Shown here one piece after another: positions 54,073-63,488 of a stretch of DNA of 64,000 nt. Made by a program: the position numbers and the translations under genes. Under the pieces are notes generated by a model. That model was not told the DNA's origin, did no database searches, and saw only the letters and a list, made by a program, of their open reading frames with translations. The stretch covers positions 310,001-374,000 of the forward strand of contig NZ_JBFAMC010000002.1 of NCBI RefSeq assembly GCF_040656415.1, read 5' to 3'. Each line of letters starts with the position of its first letter. Within the stretch, counting starts at the first letter, position 1. The DNA is from Rhodococcus_F sp040656415 (GTDB taxonomy: Bacteria > Actinomycetota > Actinomycetes > Mycobacteriales > Mycobacteriaceae).

Positions 54073-57000
54073 TCAATCTTCGGTATGAGCGTCATCCAGT
54101 ATGCTGCAAGCTTCTCTCATGACCTCAGGGGAGTCCATGTCATAGTGCTGTCCGGCTACCGTTCGCTCGATGATTCTTCCCTTCACGAATGCGGCCCATC
54201 GTGGGCCCAGTGGTGTGCTCGGTGTCCCGTCGAGGTTGGTGTCGGCACGGATGATGAGGAGATCTCCGGTATGGACGGACGGGTTGTACTCGTGTAGCAG
54301 TCTGGTGTTGTTGACCAGAATGTGTTGCGTAGATTCCTCGAGAGCCGAGAATTCCGGAGAGTTGGATACGTCCCCATATCTGGCTGCCGCTACCGAGCGG
54401 AGTTCGTTCCGGATTGACGCCGCTTCTGCCAGTGCTTGCCCCTCTGGTTCGTGTTCGGAAGGAATGCTCGGTTCACTGTCCATCACGATCAGCCGGCTCA
54501 CCGAGCGTCCCCGTGCGCGAAGTTCGACCGCCATGGCATGGGCGACCACTCCACCGAACGACCAACCGAGCAGTTCGATCGGATCGCGAGGTGACTGGGC
54601 AACGACTTGGTCGACGTAGTCGTTCACCATTTCCGTGATCGAGTGTGCAAGCGGTGCGGCGCCGTCGAGTCCTCGAGCCTGGAGAGCGTAGATCGGTTGG
54701 TCCGGAAGATGCTGGGCGAGAGTCAGGTAGCACCAGGCAACCCCAGAGCCTGGATGGATGCAGAAGAGGGGTGGCTTGGAGCCGGACGGACTGATCGTGA
54801 GCAGGGGCGCGAGGGGGTCGGATGATTCGATCGTGAAGTCTGCGTGCAACAGCGGGGCGAGTTTGGCGATGGTGGGTGCGTCGAACAGAGTTCGAATGGG
54901 TAGTTCGACACCGAGGGTGGCCCGGATCCGGGCCATGAGACGGGTGGTCAGGAGCGAGTGGCCGCCGAGGTCGAAGAAGGAGTCGTCGATCCCGACCTGG
55001 AGGACACCGAGTACGTCGGCGAACAGGGCGGCCAGCGTGCGTTCGTCGTCGGTCCGGGGGGCGCGGTAGCGGCCGGTGGTGTAGTCGGGGGCGGGCATGG
55101 CGGCGCGGTCGAGTTTGCCGTTGGCGGTCAGGGGGAGTTGGTCGAGGACCACGATCGCGGCCGGGACCATGTAGTTCGGCAGTGCGTCACCGATATACGT
55201 CCGAAGTAGGTGGGCAGCTTCGGAGTCCCGGTCCATGACCGTGTCCTGGTCGAGGTTCAGAGATATCTGGGGGTCGAGGACGACGTATCCGACGAGTTGG
55301 GTGTCGGTGCCGTTGGTGCCGGTGGCGTCGTCGGTGGCGGTGCTGGTGGGGCGGGCGATCACCGCGGCCTGGGTGACGGCGGGGTGGGAGGCCAAGGCGG
55401 CCTCGACTTCGCCGGGTTCGACCCGGAATCCGCGGATCTTGACCTGCTCGTCGGCCCGCCCGGCGAATTCGATCACCCCTGCGGTTGTCCACCGCACCAG
55501 GTCGCCGGTGCGGTAGAGGCGGGTGCCTGTGCCGTACGGGTTGGCCACAAACCTTTCCGCGGTCAACCCGGGTCGCCGCCGGTAGCCGCGGGCGAGTTGG
55601 GTGCCTGCGATGTACAACTCGCCGATCACCCCGACCGGGACCGGGTGTAGTCCGGCATCGAGGACGTACACCTGCACATTGGTGATCGGTGTCCCGATCG
55701 GCACACCCGTTGACCCGGGAGCGAACTTGCCCGGCTCGATAATGTGGCGGGTTGCGTAGACGGTGGTTTCGGTGGGGCCGTACCCGTTGGTCACGCGGAC
55801 GCCGGGTATCAGGGTGTACATCCTTTCGGCCAGCCGGCTCGGCAACTCCTCACCCGCACACACGACAGTGTCCGGTGTCGGGGGTATGGGGGCCTGTTCG
55901 AGGACTTCGGCCAGGACCGAGGGAACAGCGCTGATCACTCCACTTTGCACACGGTTACCGTCTTCGGCGAGGACCAGCAGGCTCCGGACCAACTCGACGC
56001 TGCTGCCTGCGCACAACGGGGCGAAGATCTCGAAGACCGACACATCAAATGCCACCGAGGTGCTGGCCAGGACCCGAAGCGGGTCCTCGGTCCCCACGAA
56101 CGCGGGTTGTTGTACCAGGAGGTTGGTGAGGTTGTGGTGGGTGACGGCAACGCCTTTGGGGATTCCGGTGGATCCGGAGGTGTAGATCAGGTAGGCGAGG
56201 TTGTCCGGGTGTAGGGGTGTGGTGCGGTCGGCGTCGGTGGGGTCGATGTTGTGGTCATCGGTGTCATCGAGGTCGGTGGTGTCGGTGTACATGCGGGGTA
56301 GGTCGCTGGGGGGCAGTGTGGTGTCGATTTCGGTGTCGGTGAGCAGGAGTTCGGGGCGGGCGTCGGCGAGGATGAATCCGGTGCGGGCGCTGGGGTAGTT
56401 GGGGTCGATGGGTAGGTACGCGGCTCCGGTTTTGATCACGGCGAGCAGGGCGATGATCAGGTCCGCGGTTCTGGGTAGCGCGACGGCGACGATCTGGTCG
56501 GGGCCGATGCCGGTGTGGATCAGGTGCCAGGCCCACCGGTTGGCGGTGGCGTTCAGTTGGGCGTATGTCAGGGGTTGGTCGCCGTAGACGAGGGCGACCT
56601 GGTCCGGGTGTTGGTGGGCTTGGTGTTCGAAGAGGGCGGGCACCGTCGATCCGTATATCGGCGTGTCGGTACCGGTGAGTGTGTTGTTCCATTCGTGGAA
56701 GAGTTTGTGGCGTTCGTGTGGGTCGAGGAGGTCGATGTCCGCCAGGCGCAGGTGAGGGTTGGTGGTGATGGTGTCGAGTAGTCGCAGGAAACGGTCGGCG
56801 AGGGTCCGCACCGTCGGTGGGTCGAACAGGTCGGTGGCGTACTCGATCTCCCCGGGGATGTCCTGGGGAGTTGCGGTGGTGGGTCCGGGGTCGAGGAGGT
56901 TGAAGAACAGGTCGAATCTCGCGGTACCGGTCGGCACGGTTTCGGCGGTGGCGTGCAGGTCGGGGAAGTCGAGGTCGGGCAGGGTGTTGTTCTGCCAGGC

Positions 57001-60000
57001 GATCGCGACCTGGAACAGAGGGTTGTGGGTGGTCGAGCGGATGGGGTTGAGCAGTTCGACCAGTCGTTCGAAGGGGGCGTCCTGGTGGGTGTAGGCGGTC
57101 AGGGCTTTGGCGCGGACCTGTTCGAGGACCTGTTCGAAGCGGGGGTTGTGGGTCAGGTCGACCCGCAGGACCCAGGTGTTGACGAAGAAGCCGATCAGGT
57201 CGGTCAGGGCGGTGTCGGTGCGGCCGGCGATCGGGCCGCCGATGCTCACATCGGTGCCTGCGCCGTGTTTGTGCAGCAACACCGCCAGCGCCGATTGCAG
57301 CAGCATCGACATCGTCACCTGGTGATCGCGGGCGTGTTGGTCGAGTCGGCGGTGTAGCGCTGCGGGGATGGTGAAGTCGATGGTCCCGCCCCGGTAGGTG
57401 GCGATCTTGGGACGGGGCCGGTCGGTGGGCAGCGGGAGTAGTTCCGGTGCGCCGGCCAGTTCGTCTTGCCAGTACCGGAATTGGGCGGACAGCAGGCTGT
57501 CAGGGTCGGTGTCGGTGCCGAGGAGGTGGTGTTGCCAGAGGGTGTAGTCCGCGTACTGAACCGGTAGTGGTACCCAGTGTGGTGCGGTGCCGTCCCGGCG
57601 TGCGGTGTAGGCGTGGACCAGGTCGCGAGCCAGCGGTGCCAGCGACCAGCCATCCGCGGCAATGTGGTGGAGCACCAGCACCAGCACATGCTCGCCCGGG
57701 CCGAGGCGCAACAGTGTCGCCTCGACCGGGATGTCAGTGGACAGGTTGAACCGGTGGCGGGCGGTGTGGGCGATCGCGGAGGCCACTGCGTCTTCGCCTG
57801 CGCCGGTGAGGTCGGTGACCGGGACCGAGACCTTGGCGGTGATCTGGTCGGTGGGCAGAGGGTGTTGGAACGGTTGGCCTTCGGTGTCGGTGAAAAGGGT
57901 GCGCAGGCTTTCGTGGCGGGCGATCACGTCACCGATCGCGGCGATCAGCGCGTCGATATTCAGTGGGCCACGCAGACGCAGGGTGATGGGGATGTTGTAG
58001 GTAGCCGAGGGGCCCTCGAACTGGTGCAGGAACCACAGTCGTTGCTGAGCATAGGACAACGGGATCCGGTCCGGGCGTTCGGCCGGAACCAGTGGTGGCC
58101 GGGTCGGGGCGTTCTGGTGCAGCAGGGGGGCCAGGGCGTTGATGGTGGGGTTGTCGAAAAGGGTGCGGATGGGCAGTTCGGCCCCGACTTCGGTGCGGAT
58201 CCGGCTGATGAGGCGTGTCGCAAGCAGGGAGTGGCCGCCGAGGTCGAAGAAGGAGTCGTCGATCCCGACCCGGGGGACACCGAGGACCTCGGCGAACAAC
58301 CCGGCCAGGGTTTCTTCGTCCCCGGTGCGGGGAGCCCGGTAACTGCCGGTGGTGTACTCGGGGGCCGGGAGGGCGCTGCGGTCGAGTTTCCCGTTGGCGG
58401 TCAGCGGCAAGGCATCGAGGACCACGATCGCCGCGGGGACCATGTACTCGGGAAGTTTGCTCGAGATGTACTCGCGTAGTTGCGGGATCTTCTGGGCGCC
58501 GGCGGGGTCGTTGACGTACCGGGACAGCGGCCCGATCGGCCCGTCAGGCAGATACAGGTCGGTCAGGGGCGTGCGGTGTCCGGTGAGGGCGAGGAAGACT
58601 GCGTCGATGTGTCCGGGTGTGGCCGAGTAGGTCACGGCGGCGGTGTAGCCGGTGTTCTCGGCGAGCCGGTGGCAGTCCTCAGGGGTCAATGCGGGCGGGG
58701 TGGTGTCGTCGCCGACATCGCCAAGGTGGTCGAGGAGGTCGGTGAGGGGGGTGTCGGGGGAGGTATGGGAGGCGTCCTGGTAGGCGGTGACCTCGTCGAT
58801 TACCCCGGCATGCGGTATCTCCGTGACGCGCAGGGCGGCCGGTCGCTGCTGTTCGAGCAGAGACCGTAACCGGATGGGACCGAACAAGTTCTGCCAGTGC
58901 CGGGTAGGGATTGAGTGCATCGACCGTGCCCGGGTGGGGGTCTTGTGCAGGACCACGTCGTAACGGTGCCGGGTCATTTCGGTGTCAGGGTGCCCGCGTT
59001 CGAGTTGGATGTCGACGCCGCTGATATCGGGGTGGTCTTCGGCGAGGGCGAGGAAGAATTCCGGTGCCAGAAGCAGTTCTTGTTCGGCGGCGACCTCGCG
59101 CCGGATCCGGTCGAGGAGGGCGCCGGTGGTGCCGGATGTGTGTTGGTGCAGGTGGATACCCGTGACGAAGTCCTCGAGTGTGGCCAGGTTGCGGATGTCG
59201 CCGATGAACAGTGCCCCACCAGGTGTCAGTAACCGCATCGCCTGGGTGAGTACGTCGATCAGGTAGGCGGCATTGGGGAAGTACTGGATCACCGAGTTGA
59301 TCACGATGGTGTCGAATGTGCCGGCCGGGAGGGTGTCGGTCTCGTCGGCGGACAGGGCGTACAAGTGCACCCGGTCGACCCAGGGGGCGTGGTGTGTGGT
59401 CAACCGAGCGTGCAGATGAGCGATAGTGGACTCGGAAAAGTCTGTTCCCCAGTAGGATTCGCAGTCTGGTGCAAGGTGGGAGAGCAGCAGACCCGATCCG
59501 ACGCCGATCTCGAGGATGCGGGTTGGCGACAGTTCCCGGATCCGGGCCACCCTCGCCCAGCGCCACCGCCGCATCTGGTCGACGGGGATGGGCAGGCCGG
59601 TGTAGCTGTTGCTCCAGCCACGGAAGTCGTCCCCGAAACCGGTGCCGACAACCAGGTCATTGGAATGTTCATCGGGGTGGCCCGAATAGAGGTCTTCGGA
59701 TACGTGGTGCCAATGGGTGATGAGTTCGGATTCGCTGTCCTGGTCGTGGGTCAGGGATACCTGGGGGTCGAGGACGACGTATCCGACGAGTTGGAAGTCG
59801 GTGCCGAGGGTGTCGGGTTCGTCGCCGGTGGCCGGGTGGTGGTCGGAGGCGGTTTTGGTGGGGCGGGCGATCACCGCGGCCTGGGTGACGGCGGGGTGGG
59901 AGGCCAAGGCGGCCTCGACTTCGCCGGGTTCGACTCGGAATCCGCGGATCTTGACCTGCTTGTCGGCCCGCCCGGCGAATTCGATCACCCCTGCGGTTGT

Positions 60001-62607
60001 CCACCGCACCAGGTCGCCGGTGCGGTAGAGGCGGGTGCCTGTGCCGTATGGGTTGGCCACGAATCTTTCCGCGGTCAATCCGGGCCGTCGGCGGTAGCCG
60101 CGGGCGAGTTGGGTGCCTGCGATGTACAACTCGCCGATCACCCCGACCGGGACCGGGTGTAGTCCGGCATCGAGGGCGAACACCTGCACGTTGGTGTTCG
60201 GTGTCCCGATCGGTACACCCACCCCGGTGGTGTGCGCGGAGACGTCGTTGGGCGCGGAAGGGGCGGGGAGGCTGTAGGTGGTGGCGCATACCGTGGTTTC
60301 GGTCGGCCCGTACGCGTTGATCAACGCCACGTCCGGGTAGTGCTGGGCGAAGCGTGCGGCGACGTCGGCTCGCAATACCTCTCCGGCGGTGACGATGCGC
60401 GTGAGGTGGGTGCCGAGGCGTTCGGTCATGTCCCCGGTGTCCTCGCCGGTGTTCTCTATTAGGACATTGAGCAGGGCGGTGGTGACGAAGAGGGTATCGA
60501 CGTGCTCGGTGGCCACCACCTCGCTGAGGGTGGTCGGGTCGAATCGGCCCTCCGGGGCAATCACCACTTCGGTGTCGCTGAGTAGTGCGGACCAGATCTC
60601 GTATACGGAGGCGTCGAACGCGATCGACGAGTGCAGCATCAGCCGGGTGCCGGGTCCCTCCGGCCAACCGTAATATGCCAGGTTGGTGAGGTTGTGGTGG
60701 GTGACGGCAACGCCTTTGGGGATTCCGGTGGATCCGGAGGTGTAGATCAGGTAGGCGAGGTTGTCCGGGTGTAGGGGTGTGGTGCGGTCGGCGTCGGTGG
60801 GGTCGATGTTGTGGTCATCGGTGTCATCGAGGTCGGTGGTGTCGGTGTACATGCGGGGCAGGTCGCTGGGGGGCAGTGTGGTGTCGGTTTCGGTGTCGGT
60901 GAGCAGGAGTTCGGGGCGGGCGTCGGCGAGGATGAATCCGGTGCGGGCGCTGGGGTAGTTGGGGTCGATGGGTAGGTACGCGGCTCCGGTTTTGATCACG
61001 GCGAGCAGGGCGATGATCAGGTCCGCGGTTCTGGGTAGCGCGACGGCGACGATCTGGTCGGGGCCGATGCCGGTGTGGATCAGGTGCCAGGCCCACCGGT
61101 TGGCGGTGGCGTTCAGTTGGGCGTATGTCAGGGGTTGGTCGCCGTAGACGAGGGCGACCTGGTCCGGGTGTTGGTGGGCTTGGTGTTCGAAGAGGGCGGG
61201 CACCGTCGACCCAAGTATCGGCGCGTCGATGGTGGAGTGGTGGGCTCCGGCGTGGATGTTGTTCCATTCGTGGAAGAGTTGGTGGCGCTCGTGCTCGTCG
61301 AGGAGGTCGAGGACGGTGAGCCGCTCAACCCCGTCCATGGCCACAACGCGTACCAAGCCCTCGAGGCGTTCGAGAAGTTTCGCGACATCCGCGTCGGTGT
61401 ACCGTTCGGCGTCCGCCTCGATCTCCACACCGATGCACTGATCACGTTCACCGCAAGTGAAAATGATGGAAAGATCGCGCACTGACCCGAAATGGACCAG
61501 ACGATAGGAAGCATCGGCTTCGCCGACCCTCAGATCCGCATTGAATGTAATCACGTCGAGGGACAGCCCGAAGAGCGGCGCGGAATAGTTTGTGTTCTCA
61601 CCGCTTCGCATCCATTCCATGCGAAATCTCTGGTGCGGCAGGGCGATCTTCAACGCATCTGAGACGGCGGCCACCACATCTCCGAAACGCTCGAAGTTAC
61701 CGTTGTCGACGGAGATCGGGATCACGTTGGATGTCATGGTTGGCGCGCGAAGGGAGTCGGGGTGTGGTCGACCCGTTACCGGAAGGCCGAAGGGGATTGC
61801 CGCACTCCCAGACATGCGTTGACCGAACAGATAGCCAAAAGCGATCAGGGTGGAGGCGAGAGAAAACCCCACCCGGTCGCTCAGATTATGAACGGCCGAG
61901 GACATGGAAGCGGAAAAGTCTGTACGTCCATGTGTTACTGCATTGGCGACGGTGGGCCACTGTCCCGATAGTGTCACGGGTGCTGGGAGACTACGCGTCC
62001 TGGTCTCCCAGAATTCTCGGTCCCGGGCAATCTCGTCGGATCGTTCGTATTCGGAGTCCAACTCCGCTATCCGCTCGAGCGGAACGAACCATTCGGGCGG
62101 ATGGGGAACGGAGTCGGTGAACGAGTTGTACAGTTCGGCTATTCTCGAAAAAACCAACGACGCGCCGAATCCATCCAATGCGATCTGGTGAAACGATACG
62201 AATAGTAACGTGCATTCACGACTTATCGTGATGAGGTCGAAATTCACAGCGAAATCGTCGGCCAGAAAACTGTGCCGATTCAGCCTGTGCACCATCCACG
62301 CTTCGGCGGCTTGAAACGGATCCGCTTCCATGGACAGATCGACATACTCGATACCTAATTTCCGTGTGTCGTGAATGATCTGGTCAATCGAATTGAGCCC
62401 GGTCCGAAAACTGGACCGCAAAGCCTCGGACTCCGTGACAACTTGACCTATTGAGGCTGTAAGTTTCTCTCGATCGATGAGCGACCGTATTTCAACGTAT
62501 TCTCCGATGTTGAAGTTCGTCGATTCGGGATCAAAAAGCTCCGAAAACCAGATGCCGAGTTGGGCGCTCGTCAGTTGCAGAGTACGAAAGCCGCCGGTCG
62601 CCGTCAT
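54073..62607 (-). CDS. Dimodular non-ribosomal peptide synthetase C-A(NMT)-PCP-C-A-PCP-TE
   Basis: This giant enzyme (2844 residues) should assemble and release a dipeptide, or multiples of it, with one N-methylated residue. Order and approximate residues: C1 (5-440) with H140-QIALDG146, where the usual second His is Gln; A1 (455-950); an N-methyltransferase inserted before the end of A1 (about 955-1370, SAM motif RILEIGVGSGLLL); PCP1 Ser1460; C2 (about 1505-1935) with intact HHIAADGWS; A2 (about 1975-2500); PCP2 Ser2551; TE (about 2600-2840) with Ser2683 in LGWSFGG and His2821. The ATG at 62607 has AGGAG 7 bp upstream, better than GTG 62628. There is no MbtH, exporter or PPTase gene nearby. 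The product is unknown. Confidence 0.92.
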   Translation of the reverse strand: MTATGGFRTLQLTSAQLGIWFSELFDPESTNFNIGEYVEIRSLIDREKLTASIGQVVTESEALRSSFRTGLNSIDQIIHDTRKLGIEYVDLSMEADPFQAAEAWMVHRLNRHSFLADDFAVNFDLITISRECTLLFVSFHQIALDGFGASLVFSRIAELYNSFTDSVPHPPEWFVPLERIAELDSEYERSDEIARDREFWETRTRSLPAPVTLSGQWPTVANAVTHGRTDFSASMSSAVHNLSDRVGFSLASTLIAFGYLFGQRMSGSAAIPFGLPVTGRPHPDSLRAPTMTSNVIPISVDNGNFERFGDVVAAVSDALKIALPHQRFRMEWMRSGENTNYSAPLFGLSLDVITFNADLRVGEADASYRLVHFGSVRDLSIIFTCGERDQCIGVEIEADAERYTDADVAKLLERLEGLVRVVAMDGVERLTVLDLLDEHERHQLFHEWNNIHAGAHHSTIDAPILGSTVPALFEHQAHQHPDQVALVYGDQPLTYAQLNATANRWAWHLIHTGIGPDQIVAVALPRTADLIIALLAVIKTGAAYLPIDPNYPSARTGFILADARPELLLTDTETDTTLPPSDLPRMYTDTTDLDDTDDHNIDPTDADRTTPLHPDNLAYLIYTSGSTGIPKGVAVTHHNLTNLAYYGWPEGPGTRLMLHSSIAFDASVYEIWSALLSDTEVVIAPEGRFDPTTLSEVVATEHVDTLFVTTALLNVLIENTGEDTGDMTERLGTHLTRIVTAGEVLRADVAARFAQHYPDVALINAYGPTETTVCATTYSLPAPSAPNDVSAHTTGVGVPIGTPNTNVQVFALDAGLHPVPVGVIGELYIAGTQLARGYRRRPGLTAERFVANPYGTGTRLYRTGDLVRWTTAGVIEFAGRADKQVKIRGFRVEPGEVEAALASHPAVTQAAVIARPTKTASDHHPATGDEPDTLGTDFQLVGYVVLDPQVSLTHDQDSESELITHWHHVSEDLYSGHPDEHSNDLVVGTGFGDDFRGWSNSYTGLPIPVDQMRRWRWARVARIRELSPTRILEIGVGSGLLLSHLAPDCESYWGTDFSESTIAHLHARLTTHHAPWVDRVHLYALSADETDTLPAGTFDTIVINSVIQYFPNAAYLIDVLTQAMRLLTPGGALFIGDIRNLATLEDFVTGIHLHQHTSGTTGALLDRIRREVAAEQELLLAPEFFLALAEDHPDISGVDIQLERGHPDTEMTRHRYDVVLHKTPTRARSMHSIPTRHWQNLFGPIRLRSLLEQQRPAALRVTEIPHAGVIDEVTAYQDASHTSPDTPLTDLLDHLGDVGDDTTPPALTPEDCHRLAENTGYTAAVTYSATPGHIDAVFLALTGHRTPLTDLYLPDGPIGPLSRYVNDPAGAQKIPQLREYISSKLPEYMVPAAIVVLDALPLTANGKLDRSALPAPEYTTGSYRAPRTGDEETLAGLFAEVLGVPRVGIDDSFFDLGGHSLLATRLISRIRTEVGAELPIRTLFDNPTINALAPLLHQNAPTRPPLVPAERPDRIPLSYAQQRLWFLHQFEGPSATYNIPITLRLRGPLNIDALIAAIGDVIARHESLRTLFTDTEGQPFQHPLPTDQITAKVSVPVTDLTGAGEDAVASAIAHTARHRFNLSTDIPVEATLLRLGPGEHVLVLVLHHIAADGWSLAPLARDLVHAYTARRDGTAPHWVPLPVQYADYTLWQHHLLGTDTDPDSLLSAQFRYWQDELAGAPELLPLPTDRPRPKIATYRGGTIDFTIPAALHRRLDQHARDHQVTMSMLLQSALAVLLHKHGAGTDVSIGGPIAGRTDTALTDLIGFFVNTWVLRVDLTHNPRFEQVLEQVRAKALTAYTHQDAPFERLVELLNPIRSTTHNPLFQVAIAWQNNTLPDLDFPDLHATAETVPTGTARFDLFFNLLDPGPTTATPQDIPGEIEYATDLFDPPTVRTLADRFLRLLDTITTNPHLRLADIDLLDPHERHKLFHEWNNTLTGTDTPIYGSTVPALFEHQAHQHPDQVALVYGDQPLTYAQLNATANRWAWHLIHTGIGPDQIVAVALPRTADLIIALLAVIKTGAAYLPIDPNYPSARTGFILADARPELLLTDTEIDTTLPPSDLPRMYTDTTDLDDTDDHNIDPTDADRTTPLHPDNLAYLIYTSGSTGIPKGVAVTHHNLTNLLVQQPAFVGTEDPLRVLASTSVAFDVSVFEIFAPLCAGSSVELVRSLLVLAEDGNRVQSGVISAVPSVLAEVLEQAPIPPTPDTVVCAGEELPSRLAERMYTLIPGVRVTNGYGPTETTVYATRHIIEPGKFAPGSTGVPIGTPITNVQVYVLDAGLHPVPVGVIGELYIAGTQLARGYRRRPGLTAERFVANPYGTGTRLYRTGDLVRWTTAGVIEFAGRADEQVKIRGFRVEPGEVEAALASHPAVTQAAVIARPTSTATDDATGTNGTDTQLVGYVVLDPQISLNLDQDTVMDRDSEAAHLLRTYIGDALPNYMVPAAIVVLDQLPLTANGKLDRAAMPAPDYTTGRYRAPRTDDERTLAALFADVLGVLQVGIDDSFFDLGGHSLLTTRLMARIRATLGVELPIRTLFDAPTIAKLAPLLHADFTIESSDPLAPLLTISPSGSKPPLFCIHPGSGVAWCYLTLAQHLPDQPIYALQARGLDGAAPLAHSITEMVNDYVDQVVAQSPRDPIELLGWSFGGVVAHAMAVELRARGRSVSRLIVMDSEPSIPSEHEPEGQALAEAASIRNELRSVAAARYGDVSNSPEFSALEESTQHILVNNTRLLHEYNPSVHTGDLLIIRADTNLDGTPSTPLGPRWAAFVKGRIIERTVAGQHYDMDSPEVMREACSILDDAHTED
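56120..61209. repeat. Near-identical 530-bp blocks in the two NRPS adenylation domains
   Basis: Positions 56120-56649 (A2) and 60680-61209 (A1) differ at only two bases that I can find. A second shared pair, 55344-55706 and 59856-60218, is about 96% identical. The segments between them, which encode the substrate pocket, are unrelated in detail and differ in length (413 against 461 bp). Confidence 0.9.
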
Positions 62608-62963
62608 TTCCCCACTCCTGTTCTTCACTACCCGTTCTGCAGAGACTGGAACGAGTCAACTGGTTCTTCGGCCTGGGGTCTTCTCGATGGCGGTACGCGG
62701 CAGAACACCGCCGTCATCGCGCTCCATTACCAGATAGTCGCGCCTGTCGAGTGTCCTCATCGAAGGCTCGATCACGTGCCGGTTTTGTCGAAGGCCGTCC
62801 AAATCGCCCTTCCATAAACATGTTTGTTATGTTTCCTGTTGCGCAAGACCAACGCGGCCATTTCGTAGGTAACAAAGGTTTGTCGGCGAGGCCGATCATT
62901 TCTAATGTGAAACACTCCTCCGAGTGTTATCTCAGATTGTCGAACTGTCAACCACAGCAATTG

Positions 62964-63053
62964 GTTAATGAGTGAACAGTTAATTTCTGAATAGTTAATT
63001 GGTGAACAGTTAATTGGTGAACAGTCAATTCCCGAATAGTTAATTCGTGTACG
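62964..63053. repeat. Six 15-bp tandem repeats upstream of the NRPS
   Basis: Six head-to-tail units start at 62964, 62979, 62994, 63009, 63024 and 63039, with consensus GTTAATTNNTGAAYA. The third and fourth units are identical. The repeat is AT-rich in a GC-rich background and lies about 360 bp upstream of the NRPS start. Confidence 0.9.
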
Positions 63054-63060
63054 GCAGAGA

Positions 63061-63088
63061 TATGGCGGTAGCTATAGCTACCGCCATA
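63061..63088. promoter_or_regulatory. Perfect 28-bp palindrome upstream of the NRPS
   Basis: The half-site TATGGCGGTAGCTA is followed directly by its exact reverse complement, with no spacer. It begins 8 bp after the 15-bp repeats. The size suits a dimeric regulator's operator; a transcription-stop hairpin without loop space is less likely. No known operator consensus is recognised. Confidence 0.6.
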
Positions 63089-63488
63089 CTGAGCTAGCCA
63101 TTGAGGGGTTGGTTCACCGACTCGATCCACTACCGGGGCGCGCAGCACCGACCTGCTGGCGTTCGAGCATCGCCGTGATCACTGTCCCCGATCTTCGGGT
63201 TCGCCGGCGCTCACGTGATCGGCCCTGTCGCCGGCGCACACCGGGTACAGTTCGAACACCCAAAGAGAACCTCTCGTTCTAGGTGCAGTGTCCAAAGGCA
63301 TAGTGTCCGAACAGATCCGACACCCAACTGCTTTCCGAGGCATGCCGACGGCACCCGGGTGGTACCAGTGATTCACGCTCGGTGGAGCCCAGACCGTGGC
63401 AATGAGGACGTAGGGTGCGATCAGGAGGGTGTCCAGGTGGTTCCTTCGGGCTTCTCGTCACGCACCGATTCCCAGCGGCGAGGCCGGT

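Larger units (their letters stand above)
62608..63488. other. 881-bp gene-poor region upstream of the NRPS
   Basis: I see no convincing gene here. The part from about 62815 to 63060 is clearly more AT-rich than the rest of the window. It contains six 15-bp tandem repeats and a 28-bp perfect palindrome (listed separately). It is the likely control region of the NRPS gene. Short open frames at 62948-63148 and 63179-63376 (minus) are weak candidates only. Confidence 0.6.

Noticed and set aside
54085..61485. Many long plus-strand open frames inside the NRPS, such as 57577-58479
   Set aside because: They are antisense shadows of the high-GC NRPS coding strand, rich in Arg/Gly/Val, and repeat wherever the A-domain blocks repeat.
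63179..63376. 65-codon minus-strand frame with a CxxC-like pair
   Set aside because: It has no clear ribosome site or recognisable domain, and composition is like the surrounding non-coding DNA.
53971..63378. Similar 18-bp sequences (GGTACCAGTGAT...) at 53971-53988 and 63361-63378 flanking the NRPS, as possible insertion repeats
   Set aside because: A 16/18 match is expected by chance many times in 64 kb, there is no integrase or tRNA, and I noticed it only after choosing the NRPS as a candidate insertion.
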